A stretch of DNA of 12,875 bases. It comes from Candidatus Rifleibacteriota bacterium. GTDB lineage: Bacteria > Riflebacteria > Ozemobacteria > Ozemobacterales > Ozemobacteraceae. Of this stretch, positions 7,939 to 12,875 are shown one piece after another. Numbering within the stretch: the stretch's first letter is position 1; each line of letters begins with the position of its first letter. A model generated the notes under the pieces. The model was given only the letters and a program-made list of their open reading frames with translations, made no database searches and was not told the origin of the DNA. The DNA lies in assembly GCA_017526725.1 (NCBI GenBank), contig JAFXRA010000352.1, forward strand, positions 1-12,875. The letters are read 5' to 3'. A program made the translations under genes and the position numbers.

Positions 7939-8931
7939 TTAAATTATCTGAATACCCAAAAATGCTTTTGTTTCATAGCCTATATCTGCGTAGCTTTCCA
8001 AAGTAAGCATTGGTAAATCATTTTCATCATCGCCTGCAGCGATTACCAAATTTCCTGTTTTGTTTTCTATAACATTTTTTAAACATTCTTTGATGTCATA
8101 AAGCTTATTTAGAGGTTTCCCATCAATGCTAGGCAATAATCTGACAGATGGGCCATAACCAGCCTGCCAGTCATAAAGCGTAGTTTGAACTGAATATAAA
8201 ATCTTATTTTCGAAACTATTGATTAATTCCTGGCATATATTATTTAAATATTTTTCATTATTATTCATCTCTTTGCAAAAAGCTATATGAAAGCCCAAAA
8301 GCCCATCATCTTGAATAGAAGCAAATTTCGAACAGTTATGGTCTAGACCAAATTTTTCAAGATAATACTGTAAAGTTAATTCACCATAAGTAGAACTGAA
8401 TTCATTTATAGGAACTTCCAGAACCTGAAAATTTAAAGACTCCAAAACAGAAATAATTTTATTTTTTATTTCTAATCCATCCCAGCCAGTCTGCTTTTTT
8501 ATTGCCGCTCTCTTTGCTTCAGCAAAAGGATTACCATTTGTATATCCAGCATCTCCGCCTTTGAAAATATTTTCTGGATTATTGCTTTGGTAAACATCTC
8601 CGCCATTATTTACTATTACTTTCTTAGGAAGTGGAATGTGAGCTTCATTTCTTTTTATGTGTTCTAGAAAAGCTGTAAACTTAGGCAGATTTCTTCCTGT
8701 GGTAATAATAAGTTCAAGCCTTTTTTCATTGTTTTTAATAAAATCAGATAAAAGACCAAAATAACGGCTGAATTCTTCCTTGGGGAATATTGCACGCTCT
8801 GTACAAATCGATTTATGGCTAAATGGCATAAAAGTGCCGTCGAAATCAGCAAATAAAAAAACTTTTCCATTTTCAGGGAATTGAATTCGATACAAAGTGC
8901 TTAACAGATTGTCTGATTTTATTAATTGCAT
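7939..8931 (-). CDS. HAD-superfamily sugar-phosphatase-like hydrolase (C-terminus probably truncated)
   Basis: A HAD phosphatase resembling the sucrose-/trehalose-phosphate phosphatase group. Motif I is FADFDGTF (nucleophile D29, D31), motif II TTGR (T77-R80), the motif III Lys is in KPLNKLYD (K276), and motif IV is GDDENDLPML (300-309). The ~190-residue region between motifs II and III is a C2-type cap that would choose the substrate, which I cannot name. ATG at 8931 (330 residues) is preferred to TTG at 8973, which has no ribosome binding site; support for either is weak. After motif IV only ~20 residues remain, ending GIQII, whereas relatives continue through a conserved small-residue NA motif. 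The stop lies next to a SUMF1 remnant, suggesting the end was lost in a rearrangement. Transcribed alone. Confidence 0.85.
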   Translation of the reverse strand: MQLIKSDNLLSTLYRIQFPENGKVFLFADFDGTFMPFSHKSICTERAIFPKEEFSRYFGLLSDFIKNNEKRLELIITTGRNLPKFTAFLEHIKRNEAHIPLPKKVIVNNGGDVYQSNNPENIFKGGDAGYTNGNPFAEAKRAAIKKQTGWDGLEIKNKIISVLESLNFQVLEVPINEFSSTYGELTLQYYLEKFGLDHNCSKFASIQDDGLLGFHIAFCKEMNNNEKYLNNICQELINSFENKILYSVQTTLYDWQAGYGPSVRLLPSIDGKPLNKLYDIKECLKNVIENKTGNLVIAAGDDENDLPMLTLESYADIGYETKAFLGIQII

Positions 8932-8945
8932 AATTTTATCTATCT

Positions 8946-8964
8946 CTTTGCTATGATAGCAAAG
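8946..8964. promoter_or_regulatory. 19-bp inverted repeat upstream of the HAD gene
   Basis: CTTTGCTA (8946-8953), spacer TGA, TAGCAAAG (8957-8964): a perfect 8-bp inverted repeat with a 3-base loop, 15-33 bases before ATG 8931. It could be a repressor operator or a leader hairpin. If TTG at 8973 were the true start it would be coding, which argues further for the ATG. Confidence 0.5.
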
Positions 8965-9104
8965 TTTAATCAAAAAAGACTATTATTATTTTAATGATTA
9001 ATAAGATTGTTTATTAAACTTTAAGCTACAAGCTTTACGACTCGCAAGACATCCCGTTATTAAAAGCGGCAGGGGAAAATTTTTGTTTTAATTCTGCATA
9101 AAAC

Positions 9105-9131
9105 TTGAAAAACAAGCCTATTTTTTATACT
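9105..9131 (+). promoter_or_regulatory. Candidate promoter of the SUMF1 lipoprotein-acetyltransferase pair
   Basis: TTGAAA (9105-9110), a 15-base spacer and TATACT (9126-9131). Transcription near 9138 would leave a short leader containing AGAGG (9141-9145) before ATG 9156, and would place the alternative TTG start at 9105 upstream of the transcript. The spacer is shorter than ideal. Confidence 0.4.
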
Positions 9132-9155
9132 CTTTTCAAAAGAGGCTTAAATAAT

Positions 9156-10037
9156 ATGCAAAAATTAATTTCTATTTTTATTATATTTTCTTTAACAGTT
9201 CTTTTGCTTGGTTGTTCCTTTCACGGTCATCACAATCATGATGGAAAGACTAGCTTAGTCACTATAGACGGTAACGGAAATCTGAAATGCTATTTATCTG
9301 AAAATGTAACTCTTGAAATGAAACGATGCCCAGCAGGAACTTTCCAAATGGGTAGCCCTGAAACCGAATTAAATCATGCCGAAGATGAAGTGCTGCACCC
9401 AGTAACAATTAGCAATGATTTTTACATAGGAGTTTATGAAGTAACAAACGAGCAATATAAAGCAATTATGGGAACTACAACTTCGCAGTTGAACCTTGAA
9501 GACAAATTTCCCGTTGAATCTATAAGTTGGGATTCTATTAACGATAACGATGGTTTTATTGCAAAACTAAACGATAAGTTTTCATCATATTTACCATCAG
9601 GTTATAAATTTTCATTACCAACAGAAGCTCAATGGGAATATGCTTGTCGAGCAGGAACCCAAGGTCCGTTAAATTACATTGAAGACAATACAAAAAATTA
9701 TGATGATGCAGTAAACATAGGAGCAGTAGCCTGGTATAGCGATAATTCAGGTGAAACCTCTCATGAAGTTGGGAAAAAGAAAGCTAATACCTGGGGCTTA
9801 TACGACATGCACGGCAACATATTGGAATGGTGCCTAGATTCAACCAGTGGAGAACCATATAGTAGCGAAGCTGTTACCGACCCAGTAGGAACTTCAGGGC
9901 CATACAAAATTATGCGCGGTAGTGCTTGGAAATTTGACTCAACAATGTGCCGTTCAGCCCATCGTTTTGGAGCTGACCCAAGCCAATTCAGCAATTTCGT
10001 TGGTTTTCGCTTAGCCCTGGTTAAAACAGAGAATTAG
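9156..10037 (+). CDS. SUMF1/FGE-fold (C-type lectin-like) lipoprotein
   Basis: Start ATG 9156 is chosen over an upstream in-frame TTG (9105) because AGAGG lies 10 nt before it and the peptide then begins with a textbook lipoprotein signal: hydrophobic residues 4-18 and lipobox LLGC, so Cys20 is lipidated. A His-rich stretch (HGHHNH, 23-28) follows. Residues 55-290 are a complete SUMF1 domain: CPAGTFQMGSP (58-68), YEVTNEQY, LPTEAQWEYACRAGT (144-158), WGLYDMHGN (203-211), EWC, RGSAW (254-258), CRSAHR (265-270), GFRLA (283-287). The C-x4-C pair that makes formylglycine-generating enzymes catalytic is absent, so a binding or structural role at the cell surface is likelier than sulfatase maturation. 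The acetyltransferase gene follows after 34 bases. Confidence 0.92.
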   Translation: MQKLISIFIIFSLTVLLLGCSFHGHHNHDGKTSLVTIDGNGNLKCYLSENVTLEMKRCPAGTFQMGSPETELNHAEDEVLHPVTISNDFYIGVYEVTNEQYKAIMGTTTSQLNLEDKFPVESISWDSINDNDGFIAKLNDKFSSYLPSGYKFSLPTEAQWEYACRAGTQGPLNYIEDNTKNYDDAVNIGAVAWYSDNSGETSHEVGKKKANTWGLYDMHGNILEWCLDSTSGEPYSSEAVTDPVGTSGPYKIMRGSAWKFDSTMCRSAHRFGADPSQFSNFVGFRLALVKTEN

Positions 10038-10071
10038 TAGAAGCCTTTATTGTTAGGAGTTTCATCAGCTT

Positions 10072-10512
10072 TTGAACTTACATATAAAAAATTTTGAAGA
10101 GTTAACGAACTTAGAACTATATAATCTGCTTAAATTGAGGGTTGATGTTTTTGTAGTTGAACAAAACTGCCCCTATAAAGAATTGGATGATTTAGACCAA
10201 AACGCGTTACATCTTTGGGTAGAAGAACAAAACAATATTATTGCTTATTTAAGAATACTCGACAGAGGCGTTGAAAGCCAATTTGTTTCTATTGGCAGAG
10301 TAATTTCTTCAAAAAGAAATTGCGGTTATGGGAAACTTATATTAGAAGCAGGAATAAAAACTGCTGTAGAACGTTTTAAGGCAGACAAGATTTACATAGA
10401 AGCTCAGACTTACGCAAAAGCTTTCTATGAAAAATCTGGTTTCAAGCAGATTTCCGAAGAATTTATTATGGATGGTATTCCGCATATAAAAATGATTTGG
10501 ACGAAAGACTAA
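10072..10512 (+). CDS. elaA: ElaA-type GNAT N-acetyltransferase
   Basis: Acetyl-CoA-dependent acetyltransferase of the GNAT fold, ElaA branch; the physiological substrate of that branch is not established. The branch signature LRVDVFVVEQNCPYKELDDLD covers residues 22-42 (given here as its ends LRVDVF and ELDDLD). The acetyl-CoA loop is IGRVISS...RNCGYGK (74-88, with G85-x-G87), and YEKSGF (119-124) closes the fold. At 146 residues it is near full length. No ATG is available before the conserved region: TTG at 10072 is the only plausible start and an in-frame TAG stands at 10054. AGGAG (10055-10059) is 12 nt away, a long spacing, so translation may be weak. Probably cotranscribed with the lipoprotein gene. 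Confidence 0.9.
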   Translation: MNLHIKNFEELTNLELYNLLKLRVDVFVVEQNCPYKELDDLDQNALHLWVEEQNNIIAYLRILDRGVESQFVSIGRVISSKRNCGYGKLILEAGIKTAVERFKADKIYIEAQTYAKAFYEKSGFKQISEEFIMDGIPHIKMIWTKD

Positions 10513-10535
10513 GCTTTTTCTAAACAGAGTTTACT

Positions 10536-11486
10536 CTACTTCGTTTTCCACTCAAGCCCCGCCTGATCATACGCCTGGTGAAGAATATTGTGTTCAATAA
10601 TTTCACTACGGCTATCTTGTAAGTTATAGACTGCGGGGTTACCAGCTTCCGCACGGCGCAATGCCTTTATAAACGCATTTTTCTGTTCACTCTGCGAGAT
10701 TTTCTGATTTATCGCTGCTTGGAGCTCGGTTTTAAGGTCTTTCAAAAATGCACACAAATCAGCGAACTCATCTTCGATAAGATTCTTTGCGAGCCTTTCC
10801 GTCAGAATCTTACAAAGTTCTTTAGAAATTCTGACCGGGAAATCTCGCTCGGACTTAATCCTCTCCCGCAGATCCTGCGGCACGGGATAATGATAAGCTC
10901 CGTATATATACCTGCCTTCTTTAAAACCGAAAGTGTCCGCGTCGCGTTTGTCGGTCCGTTTCGAGAACTCAAAAACAATAGAGGAGTTCCTCATCACACT
11001 ACCTAGCGAAACGCTTTTTCGATAGACGCTGTAGCCCATATACTGGTCATAGTGGTCATAGACCCAACCGTCGTCGAGCATTTCCTGCTCCGGCTGTTCG
11101 GAAAAACGATACTCACGAATATCCATTGTGTAGCCAAAGATGTTTGAAATATTGGCGTTTGATTTCCATTTGACCGACGTGATTCGATAGAGTGCACCAG
11201 TCGCTTCCCATTCACTTTCCTCTTTGTATCTGAGCAGTTTGTTAAAAGCAATATCCCACCTGTGAAAAGGATATGTAACTATTGTTTCACCGCTCTTTCC
11301 ATAATAGACAGTGTCCTCGTCTATGGATACGGGTTTCGACCGGTCGCAGGTGAAGGCATACCAATCATCACTTATGCCGGCTTTTCTGCATTCATCAAGA
11401 AACTGCTCCTTGGTTTTGATCTTACACTTGTCAAGCAATTCCTGTTCCCGCTTTGCATAATAAGCTTGCTGTTCTTCATTTGTCAT
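10536..11486 (-). CDS. Unrecognised protein, GC-rich for this window, probably acquired
   Basis: 316 residues; I do not recognise a family. The N-terminal ~45 residues are charged and helical (EEQQAYYAKREQELLDKCK). The middle, about 50-205, is rich in Tyr and Trp with alternating hydrophobic residues, suggesting a beta-rich domain (e.g. MDIREYRFSEQ, YIYGAYHYPVPQDL). The C-terminal ~110 residues are helical, Lys/Glu-rich and coiled-coil-like. There is no signal peptide or membrane segment. Two 60-base lines I counted inside it are 45-48% GC, against about 20-22% in two lines from the genes to its left. AAAGGGA lies 9 nt before ATG. It converges with the acetyltransferase gene with only 23 bases between and no clear terminator, and its promoter sits within an inverted-repeat block. 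Confidence 0.8.
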   Translation of the reverse strand: MTNEEQQAYYAKREQELLDKCKIKTKEQFLDECRKAGISDDWYAFTCDRSKPVSIDEDTVYYGKSGETIVTYPFHRWDIAFNKLLRYKEESEWEATGALYRITSVKWKSNANISNIFGYTMDIREYRFSEQPEQEMLDDGWVYDHYDQYMGYSVYRKSVSLGSVMRNSSIVFEFSKRTDKRDADTFGFKEGRYIYGAYHYPVPQDLRERIKSERDFPVRISKELCKILTERLAKNLIEDEFADLCAFLKDLKTELQAAINQKISQSEQKNAFIKALRRAEAGNPAVYNLQDSRSEIIEHNILHQAYDQAGLEWKTK

Positions 11487-11522
11487 TTGTTTTTCCCTTT
11501 GCGTATGAGATACGTCCTCAAA

Positions 11523-11652
11523 TGGAGCCTTTAGAAAATTCTATTTTCCAAGAAACTATAAGTCAAGGTTTTGTAAGATGGCAAAAGTTATGATTGTTGT
11601 GGTTGGTTTAGAGCCTATCGCTCTTGTGATGATTGTTGTTCTAAAGGCTCCA
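11523..11652. repeat. 130-bp block bounded by 14-bp perfect inverted repeats
   Basis: TGGAGCCTTTAGAA at 11523-11536 is the exact reverse complement of 11639-11652. Inside lie two direct copies of ATGATTGTTGT (11590-11600, 11629-11639) and a small hairpin AGAGC/GCTCT (11610-11614, 11620-11624). It has the form of a miniature inverted-repeat element, but no target-site duplication is evident and only one full copy is present here. It also carries the promoter of the gene to its left. A 31-codon and a 23-codon frame within it have no ribosome binding site and I do not count them. Confidence 0.55.
11538..11566 (-). promoter_or_regulatory. Promoter of the GC-rich unknown gene
   Basis: On the minus strand TTGACT (plus 11561-11566), a 17-base spacer, then TAGAAT (plus 11538-11543). 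The predicted start of transcription, near 11531, falls inside the left 14-bp inverted-repeat arm, so anything binding that arm would sit on the transcription start. Leader about 45 nt, with a small CGTAT/ATACG inverted repeat at 11502-11514. Confidence 0.7.
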
Positions 11653-11756
11653 CCTGGGGGGCCGAAAGGGTGACCGAACCAGAATAAGCCTTAGTTCTTT
11701 GTTTAAAAATAGTCATTGTATTTTTATAATTGCTCCTCCAGTAATTTTTATAAATA

Positions 11757-11765
11757 TGTTATAAT
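11757..11765 (+). promoter_or_regulatory. Extended -10 promoter of the DUF3791-DUF3990 cassette
   Basis: TGTTATAAT is a consensus TATAAT (11760-11765) with the TGn extension; no good -35 is present. Transcription near 11772 would leave a leader of about 23 nt without any Shine-Dalgarno, so translation of the first gene probably relies on an unstructured A/T-rich leader. The 100 bases before it (11653-11756) hold a short GC-rich stretch at about 11653-11690 and nothing else I can name. Confidence 0.6.
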
Positions 11766-11794
11766 TAAAGAAACAGATAAAAAAATAAACTTAT

Positions 11795-12019
11795 ATGTCT
11801 GAACAAGAACAAAAAAACTTAATCGAATACATAATAGCCTGTATCAGTGAATTCGCTGATTATCATTCTATTTCTTTGAAAGAATCTTTCAATTATTTAT
11901 ACAAATTTAAAGGAATCAGTTTTCTAAAAGAGCACTATAATATCGAACATACTCTTTCTATCGAAGATGCAGTAAATGACCTGACAATGATATGTAACAA
12001 AAATGGTGGCAGTATTTAA
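11795..12019 (+). CDS. DUF3791 family small protein (candidate antitoxin)
   Basis: 74 residues, wholly helical in appearance and acidic. The layout fits the DUF3791 family: a helix ending in IIACISEFADYHS, then SLKESFNYLYKFKGISFLKEHYNIEHTLSIEDAVNDL, where the family has a 'K-x-x-G-x-x-x-F-L-x-x-x-Y-x-x-x-H-T' run followed by an acidic helix (pieces here: FKGISFLKEHY, IEHTL, EDAV). The family has no assigned activity; members are commonly found beside DUF3990 genes, from memory and not checked here. It is the first gene of the cassette. Its TAA overlaps the ATG of the next gene as TAATG, so the two are translationally coupled. An antitoxin role is an inference from size, order and coupling. 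Confidence 0.8.
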   Translation: MSEQEQKNLIEYIIACISEFADYHSISLKESFNYLYKFKGISFLKEHYNIEHTLSIEDAVNDLTMICNKNGGSI

Positions 12020-12516
12020 TGATTCTTTATCATGGTTCAAATACAATTATAGAAAAAATTGATTTGTCTTTATGTAAGCCATATAAAGATTTTGAAAAAG
12101 GATTTTATACTACTCCATTACAATACCAGGCATTTGAAATGGCTAAAAGAACTGTTGCTATATATGGTGGAAATCCAGAGGTTTCTGCTTTTGAAGCTAA
12201 TGATTCATTATTAACTTTTCATCATTTGAATATAAAAAACTTCGGAACAAAAGCCTCCAAGGAATGGGCTTTATTTATCAGAAACAATAGAGATAGATTT
12301 TTTAATGACATAAATAACATTTTATGTAATCAAGACAATAAATACGATATCGTTTTCGGTCCAGTCGCAAATGATACTTTAGTCAATCTTATAAGACAAT
12401 ATAACGATGAATTAATAGACCTTGAAACTTTAGTAAAGAAAATGAAATATCGCAAACTGTCACTTCAATATTCTTTCCATACTCAAGAGGCTATTAAACT
12501 TTTGAAAAGGATTTGA
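12019..12516 (+). CDS. DUF3990 family protein, ADP-ribosyltransferase-like (candidate toxin)
   Basis: 165 residues. The opening LYHGSN (residues 3-8) followed by DFEKGFYTT (24-32) is the DUF3990 hallmark and resembles the first two strands of ADP-ribosyltransferases, where a His and a Tyr hold NAD+ (here H5 and Y30). Later conserved pieces are WALFIRNNR (83-91), YDIVFGPVANDTL (109-121) and QYSFHTQEAIKLL (150-162), in which Q150 could fill the third ART position. I assign the family with confidence and the ART relationship from general knowledge of the family's fold class; activity and target are unknown. It lies between two small coupled genes, overlapping the first by one base, as toxins often do. 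It has no signal peptide, so it should act in the cytoplasm. Confidence 0.85.
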   Translation: MILYHGSNTIIEKIDLSLCKPYKDFEKGFYTTPLQYQAFEMAKRTVAIYGGNPEVSAFEANDSLLTFHHLNIKNFGTKASKEWALFIRNNRDRFFNDINNILCNQDNKYDIVFGPVANDTLVNLIRQYNDELIDLETLVKKMKYRKLSLQYSFHTQEAIKLLKRI

Positions 12517-12519
12517 GAA

Positions 12520-12750
12520 ATGAATATTCAAAAGCATCTTTTAGAGGGAATTATAAAAGATATTATCTTTTATGAAGTAAAAAATACCAGTAAAAACTTT
12601 GAAGAGCTTATGAAAGATTTTTATTCATCTGAAACTTTTGACAAATTGTCAAATTATGAGACTGGTCTTTATAGAGAAAGTCCTTGGTATGTTTATGAGC
12701 TTTATCAAATCGAAAAGCAAAATGGCAAGCTTATTCAAACAGAAATATAA
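12520..12750 (+). CDS. Small helical protein, third member of the DUF3791-DUF3990 cassette
   Basis: 76 residues, no named family that I can give. The first half is a charged amphipathic helix (EGIIKDIIFYEVKN); the second half carries an aromatic motif, ETGLYRESPWYVYELYQIE (residues 47-65). I recall similar small proteins with a GLY-x-x-S-x-x-YVY ending next to DUF3990-type genes, but have not been able to verify this. AAAAGG stands 9 nt before ATG and only 3 bases separate it from the DUF3990 stop. It may be a second antitoxin, a chaperone or a targeting partner. Very AT-rich, like the two genes before it, so the three appear to have travelled together. Confidence 0.75.
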   Translation: MNIQKHLLEGIIKDIIFYEVKNTSKNFEELMKDFYSSETFDKLSNYETGLYRESPWYVYELYQIEKQNGKLIQTEI

Positions 12751-12794
12751 TGTCTATAGTAAAAAATGGTGAAAAATCTACAGGCACAGCTTAA
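12750..12794 (+). pseudogene. 14-codon coupled ORF, possible remnant of a fourth cassette gene
   Basis: The TAA of the preceding gene overlaps an ATG (TAATG), exactly as between the first two genes. The frame reads MSIVKNGEKSTGTA and stops at 12792-12794. That is too short for a normal protein, and sequence character changes immediately afterwards, so it could be the start of a fourth gene cut by an insertion, or chance. Confidence 0.25.
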
Positions 12795-12875
12795 GACGGC
12801 ATAGTTGTTAGTTGGTGGTTTCTCCTAAAGGCTCTCCTTGAGAACTTCATAAGTAAAGCGGACAGTTGCTTGCTC
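12795..12875. other. Unassigned sequence at the window's right edge
   Basis: No gene is supported. It is GC-richer than the cassette and holds CTAAAGGCTC (12825-12834), the same decamer that ends the inverted-repeat block (11641-11650) and, reversed, begins it. It may be part of another copy of that repeat family continuing beyond the window. Confidence 0.35.

Noticed and set aside
9023..9100. A possible RNA gene or gene tail just upstream of the SUMF1 gene (a GC-richer patch with a short open frame ending at about 9100).
   Set aside because: No tRNA cloverleaf or stable stem could be built, and the frame has no start or recognisable similarity.
7842..10037. A diversity-generating retroelement: SUMF1/C-type-lectin gene with a second copy of its 3' end nearby (template/variable repeat pair).
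   Set aside because: The 17 differences are not confined to adenines of one copy: C/T and G/T changes are as common as A changes. No reverse transcriptase is present in the window. The pattern fits AT-biased decay.
10521..10540. A terminator between the converging acetyltransferase and GC-rich genes (AGAGT/ACTCT).
   Set aside because: The stem is only 5 bp with a 2-base loop and no T-run on either strand.
11578..11673. A 31-codon frame starting ATG at 11578, and a 23-codon frame starting ATG at 11522.
   Set aside because: Both lie in the inverted-repeat block, lack a ribosome binding site, are low-complexity or short, and overlap the opposite-strand promoter.
1..12875. CRISPR arrays, tRNA and rRNA genes, complete insertion sequences.
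   Set aside because: Looked for on both strands; no spaced repeats, cloverleaf, rRNA motif or transposase was found.

Overview
The window is AT-rich bacterial DNA, with intergenic stretches close to 20-25% GC by eye. It reads as accessory chromosome from an anaerobic, gut- or rumen-type bacterium. A lipobox lipoprotein, a Sec signal peptide and a dTDP-sugar operon suggest a diderm or otherwise well-decorated envelope, and the DUF3791/DUF3990 pair is typical of gut-associated genomes. I cannot assign a phylum from the sequence alone. The standard code fits all genes, and two genes appear to use, or could use, TTG starts.

Layout. 1-223: the end of a HEAT-repeat gene, followed by a shared bidirectional terminator. 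310-3240 (-): a very large secreted protein of unknown function with Gly-rich hydrophobic hairpins, preceded by an AT-rich leader of about 400 bp. 3730-6251 (-): an rfbC-rfbB-rfbA operon making dTDP-4-keto-rhamnose precursors, with a good promoter and a good terminator but no rfbD. 6531-7163 (+): a TRIC/UPF0126 channel with a near-consensus promoter. 7202-7801 (-): an SRAP (abasic-site shielding) protein. 7842-7937 (+): a small decayed copy of the 3' end of a SUMF1-domain gene. 7939-8931 (-): a HAD sugar-phosphatase-like protein whose C-terminus looks cut off at that junction. 9156-10512 (+): a SUMF1-domain lipoprotein followed by an ElaA-type acetyltransferase. 10536-11486 (-): an unrecognised, clearly GC-richer (foreign-looking) gene whose promoter lies inside a 130-bp block bounded by 14-bp inverted repeats. 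11795-12750 (+): a tightly packed three-gene cassette of DUF3791, DUF3990 (ADP-ribosyltransferase-like) and a small unknown protein, followed by a 14-codon coupled ORF that may be a gene remnant.

How the parts relate. The left half looks like stable housekeeping or envelope DNA. The right half (about 7.8-12.9 kb) shows turnover: a duplicated and decayed SUMF1 tail, a truncated neighbour, a foreign gene, inverted-repeat blocks, and a cassette with toxin-antitoxin architecture. The most promising system is the DUF3791-DUF3990-third-protein cassette. It has a recognisable ART-like His/Tyr/Gln pattern, overlapping stop/start codons and its own extended -10 promoter.
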